Below, piece by piece: positions 18,018 through 26,064 of a stretch of 42,684 nucleotides of DNA. The translations under genes and the position numbers were made by a program. Each line of letters begins with the position of its first letter. Position 1 is the first letter of the stretch. The stretch lies in contig JAZLAH010000018.1 in NCBI GenBank assembly GCA_045613065.1, positions 1-42,684 of the forward strand, written 5' to 3'. The stretch comes from Fimenecus sp045613065. Lineage in GTDB: Bacteria; Bacillota; Clostridia; Oscillospirales; Acutalibacteraceae. The notes under the pieces are model-generated. The model did no database searches and was not told the DNA's origin. It was given only the letters and a program-made list of their open reading frames with translations.

Positions 18018-18497
18018 ATGGAAAAACTTATTAAAAGTTTTGGATACGCTTTTCAGGGCATCTTTACTGCAATCACAAAAGAACGTAATATGAGAATACA
18101 TATGGTTTGCATGATTTATATGTTCTTTTTCCTTTTTGCTTTTGATTTTTTTGAAATAACAAGAACACAGCTTGCAATTTTGCTTCTTGCTTGTGGACAA
18201 GTTATAGCAGCAGAGCTTATAAATACTGCAATTGAAGCAATTATTGATGCTCAGGGTAAAGAACATACTAAGCACGGAAAAATAGCGAAGGATTGTGCAG
18301 CGGGTGCAGTGCTTGTTTTTGCAGGATTTTCTGTTCTGTGTGGTGTTGCAATTATGTATCAACCAACAGCGTTCAAATTGCTTTTTGCATATTTTATAGA
18401 AAATCCAATAGCAATAGTTTTATTTGCAATTTCAGTTATCGTATTTACAATATTTATTTTTAAAGGAATACCGTTAAAGGGTAAGGAGACTAAATGA
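18018..18497 (+). CDS. dgkA: Diacylglycerol/undecaprenol kinase family protein
   Basis: A 159-aa membrane kinase with the DgkA core: an N-terminal amphipathic segment, KSFGYAFQGIFTAITKERN, and the conserved ELINTAIEAIID active-site helix (about 73-84). In Gram-positive bacteria this family phosphorylates undecaprenol, feeding the lipid carrier used by MraY. The C-terminus has one more hydrophobic pair than the minimal enzyme. ATG 18018 has GAGGA about nine bases upstream; the in-frame ATG at 18009 overlaps that site. Confidence 0.9.
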   Translation: MEKLIKSFGYAFQGIFTAITKERNMRIHMVCMIYMFFFLFAFDFFEITRTQLAILLLACGQVIAAELINTAIEAIIDAQGKEHTKHGKIAKDCAAGAVLVFAGFSVLCGVAIMYQPTAFKLLFAYFIENPIAIVLFAISVIVFTIFIFKGIPLKGKETK

Positions 18498-19387
18498 ATA
18501 CACCAAAAACAGCTTTCATAGCAATCGTAGGAAAAGCCAATGTTGGCAAATCTTCAATCCTTAATAAACTTTTAGGAACAAAAATCGCCATTGTTTCTTC
18601 AAAACCACAGACAACAAGAACACGAATTATGGGCGTTCTTACAACGGATGATAATATTCAGCTTGTTTTTACTGATACACCTGGTTTCCATAAGCCAAAA
18701 ACAAAACTTGGTGAAAAAATGGTTAAAGCAGTAAGTGACAGTATTGATGGTGTTGATGCATGTCTTTTGGTTGTTGAACCTGAAGGTGAGCTTAATCCTG
18801 CTGAGCTTGAGCTTATCGAAAAAATCAAAAAAGGTAAGAATCCTGCTATCCTTGCAATTAATAAGATTGATACTATTAAGGATAAGGAAAATCTTATTAA
18901 CAGAATCGCAGAAATGACAGAATATTATGATTTTGATGCGATTGTTCCTGTGTCTGCACAGACCAATAGTGGTATTGATTCACTTCTCCAGGAACTTAAG
19001 AAACTTGCGTTTGAATCAGAGCATTTCTTCCCTGATGACACTCTTACTGACCAACCTGAAAGAGTTCTTGCAGGTGAAATTATCCGTGAAAAGATGCTCA
19101 GACTTCTTGATAAAGAAATTCCACACGGTACTGCAGTAAGCATTGAAAAAATGCGTGAACGCAGTGATGGAATTATGGATGTTGAAGCAACAATTTTCTG
19201 TGAGCGTGATAGTCATAAAGGTATTATCATCGGTAAGGGTGGTAATATGCTTAAGAAGATTTCTACTTACGCTCGTCAGGATATGGAAAACTTCTTTGGT
19301 TGTAAAATCAATCTTCAGTGCTGGGTAAAAGTTAAAGAAGGTTGGCGTAATAGAGAGGGACTTATCCATAATTTTGGATTGGATTAA
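18494..19387 (+). CDS. era: Ribosome-assembly GTPase Era
   Basis: GTPase that binds 16S rRNA near its 3' end and acts in 30S maturation. G1 GKANVGKS (13-20), G3 DTPG (61-64) and G4 NKID (123-126) are present, followed by a C-terminal KH domain containing GIIIGKGGNMLKKI (about 245-258). Length 297 aa is standard. AAGGAG lies six bases before the ATG, which overlaps the upstream stop by 4 bp. The order ybeY-dgkA-era-yqzL-recO matches Bacillus and Clostridia. Confidence 0.97.
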   Translation: MNTPKTAFIAIVGKANVGKSSILNKLLGTKIAIVSSKPQTTRTRIMGVLTTDDNIQLVFTDTPGFHKPKTKLGEKMVKAVSDSIDGVDACLLVVEPEGELNPAELELIEKIKKGKNPAILAINKIDTIKDKENLINRIAEMTEYYDFDAIVPVSAQTNSGIDSLLQELKKLAFESEHFFPDDTLTDQPERVLAGEIIREKMLRLLDKEIPHGTAVSIEKMRERSDGIMDVEATIFCERDSHKGIIIGKGGNMLKKISTYARQDMENFFGCKINLQCWVKVKEGWRNREGLIHNFGLD

Positions 19388-19462
19388 TTTACCAAACCTT
19401 TTTATTTTTACCACTTATATTTCATACTTTCCAAGGCAAATTATTAACGGTAGGTGATTAAC

Positions 19463-19630
19463 TTGGATAGTATGGCAATCTGGAGCAGATTTACGGAAAG
19501 TGGAAGTGTAGAGGATTATCTGATGTACAAAAAAGCATCGGAAAAGAAAAAGAAACCATTGTTTGATGGAGAACCGGATTATGAGGACGAATACGGATGG
19601 TCTGATACTCAAGGAACAAAATATTGGTGA
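19463..19630 (+). CDS. yqzL: YqzL-like small protein
   Basis: A 55-aa ORF starting at TTG with AGGTGA eight bases upstream and ending TGA at 19628-19630. The product begins MDSMAIWSRFTESGSVEDYL, then MYKKASEKKKK, an acidic stretch and TKYW. The W-x-x-F-x-x-(S/T)-G-x-(V/I)-x-x-Y-L pattern and the position between era and recO fit the YqzL family of very short proteins. It overlaps recO by 50 bp in another frame. Function of the family is unknown. Confidence 0.75.
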   Translation: MDSMAIWSRFTESGSVEDYLMYKKASEKKKKPLFDGEPDYEDEYGWSDTQGTKYW

Positions 19631-20321
19631 AAAAGACAAGCTCGTTACGGTGCTGACACGCCACAACGGGCTTGTACGTGCTTTTGTACGAGGTGCAAAA
19701 TCTGTCAAAAATCGTAAAAACAGCTCAACGGGAATGTTTTGTTTTTCAAAACTTTCTCTTTATAAAACAAAGGATACATATATTATTGACGAGGCAGAAC
19801 CTATCGAGCTTTTCTTTGATTTAAGAAATGATTTAGAAAAATTATCTCTTGCCCAGTATTTTGCGGAGCTTATACTGACTCTCGTTCAGGAGGATGAATC
19901 AGCAGAAGAGTATTTGAGACTTATACTCAATTCACTTCATTTTCTTGCAAAAGGTAAAATGCCCAATGAACAGGTAAAAGCAATTACAGAACTACGACTT
20001 ATGTGTATTGCTGGTTTTATGCCGAATCTCATTGCCTGTGACCGATGTGGAGAATACGAAACAGATACAATGTATTTTGATGTGGAAGATGGTATACTTT
20101 ATTGTGACAACTGTGTTCCATCTGATATGCTATTCCAACTGGATATAGGACTTGTCAAGGCACTTCGTCATATTGCTTTTTCAGATTTTGAGAAAATATA
20201 TTCATTTAAAATGGAAGAATATGCATTGCCTGATTTATCCTATATTACTGAAAAATATTTATTATTGAAACTACAAAGAAATTTTAAAACACTTGAATTT
20301 TATAAGGATATTACGAGATGA
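19581..20321 (+). CDS. recO: DNA repair protein RecO
   Basis: Recombination mediator that helps load RecA on gapped DNA with RecR. The 246-aa product has the N-terminal OB fold (MRTNTDGLILKEQ, IGEKDKLVTVLT, VRGAKS) and a C-terminal zinc-binding part with CDRC and CDNC pairs. ATG 19581 is chosen because the family begins at this conserved Thr-Asp-Gly motif and GGAG lies nine bases upstream; earlier in-frame starts at 19563 and 19566 are less likely. The start lies within yqzL. Confidence 0.94.
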   Translation: MRTNTDGLILKEQNIGEKDKLVTVLTRHNGLVRAFVRGAKSVKNRKNSSTGMFCFSKLSLYKTKDTYIIDEAEPIELFFDLRNDLEKLSLAQYFAELILTLVQEDESAEEYLRLILNSLHFLAKGKMPNEQVKAITELRLMCIAGFMPNLIACDRCGEYETDTMYFDVEDGILYCDNCVPSDMLFQLDIGLVKALRHIAFSDFEKIYSFKMEEYALPDLSYITEKYLLLKLQRNFKTLEFYKDITR

Positions 20322-22699
20322 ATAAACATTATATTTCACTTGAACTTGATAAAATACTTAAAATGCTGTCAGATACTGCAAGTAGTGCTGATGCTAAGGA
20401 AAGAGCATTGGAAATAACACCTATGACAGATTATTTTGAGGTACTCACTTTGCTTGATAAAACTGAAGCGGCTTATATTTTTATTGCCAAATTCGGTGCA
20501 CCATCATTCGGTGGACTTCAGAATGTTAATAACGCATTGAGCAGAGCAAGTGCAGGTGGCTCATTATCTGCAGGTGAACTTCTTAAAATTGCAGTAACAC
20601 TTAAAATAATCAGAGGAATAACTATTTGGCACGAAAAATGTGCAGGTATGCAGACAAGTCTTGATGATTTGTTTAATTCCCTTTATCCCAATAAATACCT
20701 TGAAGAAAGAATAACTAATGCAATTCTTTCCGAAACAGAAATAAGTGATAATGCGTCACCTGAACTTAAGGAAATAAGACGTAAAAAGCGTCATTATGAA
20801 AATAAAATCCGTGAACAGCTTGATTCAATGATTCATTCAAATCATTATTCAAAGGTTCTTCGTGACGGAATCATAACTCAGCGTAACGGTAGATTTGTTG
20901 TACCTGTAAAATCAGAGCATAGAGGCGAAGTTGCAGGTATGGTTCACGATACATCAGGTAGTGGTGCAACAGTATTCATTGAACCTGCTGCAGTCGTTGA
21001 GGCGAATAATGAAATCAAAGTCCTTGAAAGTCGTGAACAGGACGAAATCGAAAGAATTCTTGCAGAATTATCTCAAATGGCAGGAGAATTTGAGGATACA
21101 ATTAAAATCAGTTTTGAGTCTGCCGTAACGCTTGACCTGATTTTCGCAAAGGCACATCTTGCATATAAAATGAAAGCAAGTCGTCCTATTCTCAATAATG
21201 ATGGTGAAATTTTGCTTAAAAAAGCAAGACATCCACTCATTGACCCTAAAACTGTTGTTCCTGTAAATATTTCATTGGGAATGGACTTTGATTCCCTTGT
21301 AATCACAGGTGCAAATACAGGTGGTAAGACCGTTTCAATCAAAACAATCGGTCTATTAACACTTATGGCAGAGTGTGGACTTATGCTTCCTGTAACTGAT
21401 AATAGTAAGATTTCAGTTTTCGATAATGTTCTTGCTGATATTGGTGATGAACAGAGTATTGAACAGTCACTCTCAACATTCTCTGCACATATGTCAACAA
21501 TAGTTGATATTCTGAAAACTGCTGATGACCGAAGCCTCGTACTTATTGACGAGTTGGGTGCAGGTACAGACCCAATCGAGGGTGCTGCATTGGCTGTTGC
21601 TATTCTTGAAAATTTAAGACAAAAAGGTGCGAAGATTGCATCAACAACTCACTATTCAGAATTAAAAGAATATGCCTTGAAAACAGATAGGGTAGAAAAT
21701 GGTTGTTGTGAATTTGATGTTGCATCATTAAAACCTACTTACAGACTTCTTATTGGTATGCCTGGTCGTTCAAATGCCTTGGCTATTGCTGGTCGACTGG
21801 GGATTGATGAGAGTATAACTGATTTTGCAAAGGCTCTTATTTCTGAAGAAGATACACGCTTTGAAGATGCTGTTGACACTCTTGAAACTGCACGAAAAGC
21901 TCTCGAGGATGACCGACAGAAGCTTGAAGAAGAAAAAATAGCAATTCTTCGTCAAAAGGAAAATGCTGAAAAAGCACTTGAAAAAGCAAAGGCACAAAGT
22001 GAAAAGGAAATAGCAAGAGCAAAACAAGATGCAGAAAGAATTGTTGAAAATGCCCGTAGAGCAGGTAATTCACTTCTTCTTGAAATCGAGCAATTGAAGA
22101 AAGAGCAAGCAAAGACCAAGAATCTTCAGGAAATTGCAAGAAAAGCAAAGGCTGCAATGGGTAAACAGCTTGATAAGATGGATGAAATTCAGCAAGGACT
22201 TGAGGATGATGACGGAAACTATACATTGCCAAGACCGTTAAAGGTAGGCGACAGAGTCTTCGTTAAAACTCTTGGTGGTGAAGCAGAGGTTATCTCTGTT
22301 GATGAAAGAAAGAATGTTGTTCAGGTTCAGTCAGGTATGATAAAAATGAAGGCCGATATGTCTGATGTCCGTTTGTTAGGTGATAAAAAACAACCTAAAA
22401 AGCAAATCGGTGGAATGAGAACAGTCCATACTGGTTCATCAAAAGCTACTGCATCGTCAAATTCTTCTATTGACATAAGAGGTATGACTGTTGAAGAAGC
22501 AATGCTTGATCTTGACACATTTATAGATGGTATTCTTCGTACAGGACTTAATGAGATTACAATTATTCATGGTAAAGGCACAGGTGCATTACGAAAAGGT
22601 ATTCACATTTATCTTCGTAAGCACCCTAATATCCGTACATTCCGTTTGGGTGTTTTTGGTGAAGGCGAAGACGGTGTTACTATTGCTGAACTTAAATAA
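20318..22699 (+). CDS. mutS2: Endonuclease MutS2
   Basis: MutS-family ATPase with a C-terminal Smr domain, implicated in limiting homologous recombination and in rescuing collided ribosomes. The 793-aa protein has the MutS core, Walker A GANTGGKT at 331-338, a DELGAGTDP Walker B segment (about 410), a long coiled coil rich in Lys, Glu and Ala (about 520-630) and the Smr domain (about 718-793) with DIRGMTVEEA and HGKGTGALRKG. The start overlaps the recO stop (ATGA). Confidence 0.96.
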   Translation: MNKHYISLELDKILKMLSDTASSADAKERALEITPMTDYFEVLTLLDKTEAAYIFIAKFGAPSFGGLQNVNNALSRASAGGSLSAGELLKIAVTLKIIRGITIWHEKCAGMQTSLDDLFNSLYPNKYLEERITNAILSETEISDNASPELKEIRRKKRHYENKIREQLDSMIHSNHYSKVLRDGIITQRNGRFVVPVKSEHRGEVAGMVHDTSGSGATVFIEPAAVVEANNEIKVLESREQDEIERILAELSQMAGEFEDTIKISFESAVTLDLIFAKAHLAYKMKASRPILNNDGEILLKKARHPLIDPKTVVPVNISLGMDFDSLVITGANTGGKTVSIKTIGLLTLMAECGLMLPVTDNSKISVFDNVLADIGDEQSIEQSLSTFSAHMSTIVDILKTADDRSLVLIDELGAGTDPIEGAALAVAILENLRQKGAKIASTTHYSELKEYALKTDRVENGCCEFDVASLKPTYRLLIGMPGRSNALAIAGRLGIDESITDFAKALISEEDTRFEDAVDTLETARKALEDDRQKLEEEKIAILRQKENAEKALEKAKAQSEKEIARAKQDAERIVENARRAGNSLLLEIEQLKKEQAKTKNLQEIARKAKAAMGKQLDKMDEIQQGLEDDDGNYTLPRPLKVGDRVFVKTLGGEAEVISVDERKNVVQVQSGMIKMKADMSDVRLLGDKKQPKKQIGGMRTVHTGSSKATASSNSSIDIRGMTVEEAMLDLDTFIDGILRTGLNEITIIHGKGTGALRKGIHIYLRKHPNIRTFRLGVFGEGEDGVTIAELK

Positions 22700-22702
22700 T
22701 TG

Positions 22703-22731
22703 TTGAAAAAGATTAAAAATTGTGTTAGTAT
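22703..22731 (+). promoter_or_regulatory. Predicted promoter of the small lipoprotein gene
   Basis: TTGAAA, 17 bases, TAGTAT, immediately after the mutS2 stop codon; start expected near 22738 and ribosome site AAAGGAG at 22747-22753. Confidence 0.55.
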
Positions 22732-22762
22732 AAATGAAGAAAATTTAAAGGAGATTTGTATT

Positions 22763-23053
22763 ATGAATAAAAAAATCATTCTTGTAGTTGCAATATTAGT
22801 TATTGTTGCAGTTATCTTTGTTGCTTGTAAAGGTAATAATGATGTTGAAGAACCAACAGAGTCAACAACAGAAACTACAATAGAAATTGAAAATGGTTCA
22901 GAGTCTTATGATGGGGATTTGATTTTGTCACCAGGTGGAGACGATGATGAATATTTTGATGACACTGTGGATTTTGGTAAAGGTGATATCGTTATCGGTG
23001 GCCAGGAAAATAATGCTGGAGAAGATACTATCGGTTGGGATGAAATTAGCTAA
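22763..23053 (+). CDS. Putative small acidic lipoprotein
   Basis: A 96-aa protein with Lys at positions 3 and 4, a hydrophobic helix (5-20) and Cys22 in FVAC, a weak lipobox because Phe replaces the usual Leu at -3. After the Cys the mature part is hydrophilic and very acidic: a Thr/Glu linker and DDDEYFDD. No known domain is recognised. ATG 22763 has AAAGGAG nine bases upstream; an in-frame TTG at 22700 would extend it but abuts the mutS2 stop. It ends at a terminator that overlaps the next promoter. It could instead be a simple membrane-anchored protein. Confidence 0.7.
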   Translation: MNKKIILVVAILVIVAVIFVACKGNNDVEEPTESTTETTIEIENGSESYDGDLILSPGGDDDEYFDDTVDFGKGDIVIGGQENNAGEDTIGWDEIS

Positions 23054-23061
23054 AATAACTC

Positions 23062-23090
23062 TTGACAAACACATAATTATTTAGTATAAT
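23062..23090 (+). promoter_or_regulatory. Consensus promoter of ylxM-ffh
   Basis: TTGACA and TATAAT with exactly 17 bases between, a perfect sigma-A promoter. Start is expected near 23097, inside the hairpin that follows. Confidence 0.9.
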
Positions 23091-23091
23091 G

Positions 23092-23131
23092 TCGTTCTGT
23101 AAAGTTGATTTGCTTTACAGGACGATTTTTT
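23092..23131 (+). terminator. Terminator hairpin overlapping the ffh transcription start
   Basis: Stem 23092-23104 with 23113-23125 (13 bp with one G-U pair, 8-base loop) and then six T. It can terminate the lipoprotein transcript. Because the ffh start is near 23097, new transcripts contain only the inner 8 bp of the stem (CTGTAAAG/CTTTACAG), which should be weaker. Confidence 0.8.
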
Positions 23132-23155
23132 ATTGAAAGGTTGGTGTCGACAAAG

Positions 23156-23518
23156 GTGGCAAATAGTATTGAAATCACAATGCTTCTTGACTTGTATGGC
23201 GAAGTGTTAACTGCGAAACAGCGTGATTATCTTAACTTTTACTACAATGACGACCTTTCTCTTTCTGAAATCGCTGAAAATGAGGGAATTACCCGTCAGG
23301 GAGTGCGTGATGCTATCAAAAGAGCTGAGGCGTTACTTTTTGATATGGAATCAAAACTTAAGTTTTCTCAGAAACTTGAAAAATTCCAATCAGGCCTTGA
23401 CGACATAATAAAGTTTGCTGAAGAGATAAATGAGTATAATTTAGCAAATGGTCTTTCTCGTGAAATTAATGATAAAACAGTTAAGATAAAGTCAATTGCA
23501 CTTTCCTTGACAGAATAG
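23156..23518 (+). CDS. ylxM: YlxM/p13 family helix-turn-helix protein
   Basis: Small protein of the UPF0122 family that accompanies ffh in Gram-positive bacteria and modulates the signal recognition particle in streptococci. The region LTAKQRDYLNFYYNDDLSLS and EIAENEGITRQGVRDAIKRA (about residues 18-58) is a sigma-70 region 4-like helix-turn-helix. About 120 aa. The start is uncertain: GTG 23156 gives the usual short N-terminus and lies nine bases after GGTG of a split ribosome site; GTG 23144 is possible. It ends eight bases before ffh. Confidence 0.88.
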   Translation: MANSIEITMLLDLYGEVLTAKQRDYLNFYYNDDLSLSEIAENEGITRQGVRDAIKRAEALLFDMESKLKFSQKLEKFQSGLDDIIKFAEEINEYNLANGLSREINDKTVKIKSIALSLTE

Positions 23519-23526
23519 GAGGAATT

Positions 23527-24894
23527 ATGGCATTTGAAGGTTTATCCGACAGACTTGAAGCCGCTTTTCAAAGATTGAAAAGTAAAGGAAGTCTTAATGA
23601 AAAAGATGTAAAAGAAGCAATGCGAGAAGTTCGTCTTGCACTTTTGGAAGCTGACGTTAACTATAAGGTTGCTAAAGACTTTACAGTAAAGGTTACTGAA
23701 CGCGCAATCGGTGCTCAGGTTATGGAAAGTCTTACACCTGCACAGATGGTTATCAAAATCGTTAATGAAGAACTCACCGAACTTATGGGTGGTACTCAGA
23801 CTCGACTTGCTTATGCAAGCCATCCACCAACAGTTATTATGATGTGCGGTCTTCAGGGTTCTGGTAAAACAACACATTGTGCAAAGATTGCACGAAAGCT
23901 TAAAAATGAAAATCACAGACCATTGCTTGTTGCCTGCGATATTTATCGTCCTGCTGCGATTAAGCAGTTGCAGGTTGTGGGTGAGCAGGTTGGTGTTCCT
24001 GTTTTTGAAATGGGACAAACAAATCCTGTAACAATCGCAAAGGAAGCAATCAAGCTTGCTAAAGATAAAGGCTACGATTATGTTTTTATTGATACAGCTG
24101 GTCGTTTGCATATTGATACAGAGCTTATGAACGAGCTTAAGGATATTAAGAGTGAGGTTCGTCCTCATGAAATTCTCCTTGTTATTGATGCTATGCTCGG
24201 TCAGGATGCTGTAACAGTTGCAAGTACATTCAATGATGAACTTGGTATTGATGGTCTTGTTCTTACAAAAATGGATGGCGATACTCGTGGTGGTGCTGCT
24301 CTTTCAGCAAGAGCTGTTACAGGTAAGCCAATCAAGTTTGTAGGTATGGGTGAAAAGTTAGATGAACTTGACTATTTCTATCCAGACCGTATGGCAAACA
24401 GAATCCTCGGAATGGGCGACGTACTTTCTCTTATTGAAAAAGCTGAAATTGCTCTTGACGAGAAAAAGGCAGCAAAACTTGAGGAAAATCTCCGTAAAAA
24501 CAAGTTTGACCTTGAGGATTTGCTTGACCAGTTTGAACAGATTAACAGAATGGGAAGTATGAAAGATATTCTTTCAATGATTCCTGGTATAAACAAAAAG
24601 ATTAAAGATGTTGATGTTGACGAACGTCAGCTTGACAGAATGAAAGCAATCATTTTGTCAATGACACCAAAAGAACGTCGAAACCCTGATATTATTAATC
24701 CATCCCGTAAGCGTAGAATTGCTTCGGGTTGTGGAATGCAGGTTGAAGATATCAACAGACTTTTAAATCAGCATCGTCAAATGCAAAAAATGTTTAAACA
24801 GATGAATTCTGGCAAAATGCGTCGTCAGCTCAAGAGAATGGGTGGTATGAACGGATTCGGCGGAATGGGTGGTCCTGGCGGATTCCCAATGTAA
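23527..24894 (+). CDS. ffh: Signal recognition particle protein Ffh
   Basis: SRP GTPase that binds signal sequences of nascent membrane and secreted proteins and targets them to FtsY. The 455-aa protein has the N domain (1-85), the G domain with GLQGSGKTT at 108-116, DTAGR near 190 and TKMDGD near 248, and a Met-rich M domain (about 305-455) ending in a Gly-Met tail. TAGGAGGAATT precedes the ATG, a near-ideal ribosome site. No SRP RNA gene was recognised in the window. Confidence 0.98.
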   Translation: MAFEGLSDRLEAAFQRLKSKGSLNEKDVKEAMREVRLALLEADVNYKVAKDFTVKVTERAIGAQVMESLTPAQMVIKIVNEELTELMGGTQTRLAYASHPPTVIMMCGLQGSGKTTHCAKIARKLKNENHRPLLVACDIYRPAAIKQLQVVGEQVGVPVFEMGQTNPVTIAKEAIKLAKDKGYDYVFIDTAGRLHIDTELMNELKDIKSEVRPHEILLVIDAMLGQDAVTVASTFNDELGIDGLVLTKMDGDTRGGAALSARAVTGKPIKFVGMGEKLDELDYFYPDRMANRILGMGDVLSLIEKAEIALDEKKAAKLEENLRKNKFDLEDLLDQFEQINRMGSMKDILSMIPGINKKIKDVDVDERQLDRMKAIILSMTPKERRNPDIINPSRKRRIASGCGMQVEDINRLLNQHRQMQKMFKQMNSGKMRRQLKRMGGMNGFGGMGGPGGFPM

Positions 24895-24900
24895 GTAAAA

Positions 24901-24928
24901 AAACACTGATTACAACACAACAGTGTTT
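24901..24928 (+). other. Hairpin between ffh and rpsP
   Basis: AAACACTG (24901-24908) pairs with CAGTGTTT (24921-24928) around a 12-base loop. The following tract is A/T mixed rather than a T-run, so it may be a weak terminator, a processing site or an mRNA-stabilising structure. Confidence 0.45.
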
Positions 24929-24963
24929 AATATAAAATTTTTATATATTTGGAGGAAACAAAA

Positions 24964-25209
24964 ATGGCAGTAAAAATCAGACTTCGCAGAATGGGTGCTA
25001 AGAGAGCTCCTTTCTACAGAGTAGTAGTTGCAGATTCTCGTTACCCAAGAGACGGCAGATTTATCGAGGAAATTGGTACTTACAATCCAATGACAAATCC
25101 TGCTGAAATCAAGATTGACAACGATAAGGCAGCTCAGTGGATTAAGAATGGTGCACAGCCAACTGACACAGTTAAGGTTATTCTTAAGAAGAGCGGCGCT
25201 ATTAAATAA
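24964..25209 (+). CDS. rpsP: 30S ribosomal protein bS16
   Basis: Primary component of the 30S subunit, 81 aa. The sequence MAVKIRLRRMGAKRAPFYR, followed by VVADSRYPRDGRFIEEIG, is unmistakable for bS16. ATG 24964 is chosen because GGAGGAAAC lies directly upstream; the in-frame ATG at 24949 precedes that site. It begins the conserved rpsP-khpA-rimM-trmD group. Confidence 0.98.
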   Translation: MAVKIRLRRMGAKRAPFYRVVVADSRYPRDGRFIEEIGTYNPMTNPAEIKIDNDKAAQWIKNGAQPTDTVKVILKKSGAIK

Positions 25210-25224
25210 GAAAGGTTTTTGGAA

Positions 25225-25458
25225 ATGCAGGAACTTCTTATTACAATAGTTAAAGGACTTGTTGAAAATCCTGACGCTGTTACTGTTACTGTTGACGAAG
25301 TTGACGACCGTGGTGTCGTTGTATATCATCTTCACGTTGCTGAGGACGATATGGGCAGAGTTATCGGTAAACAGGGCAGAATTGCAAAGGCTATCAGAAC
25401 AGTTGTTAAAGCTGGTGCAACTCGTACAGGTGAAAAAGTTCAGGTCGATATCGACTAA
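25225..25458 (+). CDS. khpA: KH domain RNA-binding protein KhpA
   Basis: A 77-aa single KH-domain protein (YlqC/KhpA) that with KhpB binds many RNAs and affects division and wall growth in streptococci. The GxxG loop is seen in GRVIGKQGRIAKAIR (about residues 46-60). ATG 25225 has AAAGG nine bases upstream; the TTG at 25219 is closer and less likely. It lies 15 bp after rpsP and is followed by a strong terminator. Confidence 0.93.
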   Translation: MQELLITIVKGLVENPDAVTVTVDEVDDRGVVVYHLHVAEDDMGRVIGKQGRIAKAIRTVVKAGATRTGEKVQVDID

Positions 25459-25469
25459 AATTGCAATTT

Positions 25470-25501
25470 AGGCAGACGGTTTATAGCTTGTCTGCCTTTT
25501 T
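25470..25501 (+). terminator. Terminator between khpA and rimM
   Basis: AGGCAGAC (25470-25477) pairs with GTCTGCCT (25490-25497), followed by T5. It divides the usual rpsP-to-trmD operon in two. A second short hairpin (GGGTTA/TGACCC, 25511-25532) precedes the rimM ribosome site. Confidence 0.85.
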
Positions 25502-25548
25502 GTAACTTGTGGGTTAGTGTCTTCGATGACCCGAAAGGTGTAAATATT

Positions 25549-26064
25549 ATGATTAAAGAATATTTGGAATTAGGTCAGATTGTGTCAACACACGGAATTA
25601 AGGGTGAAATGCGTTTCAATCCATGGTGTGATACTCCTGATTTTGTAAAAAAATTCAAAACTCTTTATTTTGATAATAAAGGTGAAAAGAGCATAAAAGT
25701 CATTTCAGCTCGTCCTCATGGCAATGTGGCAATTTTAATGCTTGATGGTATTGATGATATAGAAAAAGCACGTGGCTTAAGAAATAAAGTGCTTTATATG
25801 AAACGAAGTGACGCAAAATTATCAAAAGACACCTGGTTTATTCAGGAACTTTTTGACTGTAAGGTTATTGATGATAATACAGGTAAAGAACTTGGCATTA
25901 TAACCGATGTAAGTGAAACGGGTGCCAATGATGTGTGGCATATCAAGACTTCTTATGGAGAAGTGCTTATTCCTGCAATAAAACAGGTTATTGTTTCCGT
26001 TGACGTTGAAGAGGGAATAGTTAAAATCAATCCGATAAAAGGACTTTTTGAAGATGAAAATTAA
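25549..26064 (+). CDS. rimM: Ribosome maturation factor RimM
   Basis: Factor for 30S head assembly that binds ribosomal protein uS19. The 171-aa protein has the N-terminal RimM barrel (LGQIVSTHGIKGEMRFNPW, about 7-25) and a C-terminal PRC-barrel domain (VIDDNTGKELGIITDV, then VLIPAIKQVIVSVDVE). ATG 25549 has AAAGGTG eight bases upstream. Its end overlaps trmD by 11 bp. Confidence 0.95.
   Translation: MIKEYLELGQIVSTHGIKGEMRFNPWCDTPDFVKKFKTLYFDNKGEKSIKVISARPHGNVAILMLDGIDDIEKARGLRNKVLYMKRSDAKLSKDTWFIQELFDCKVIDDNTGKELGIITDVSETGANDVWHIKTSYGEVLIPAIKQVIVSVDVEEGIVKINPIKGLFEDEN

Noticed and set aside
23542..24168. Antisense ORF of 208 codons opposite ffh
   Set aside because: It lies wholly within ffh, has a Cys/Phe/Asn-rich composition typical of reverse-strand frames and no ribosome site. 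The same applies to the other long antisense frames, such as 29074-29553 and 17994-18362.
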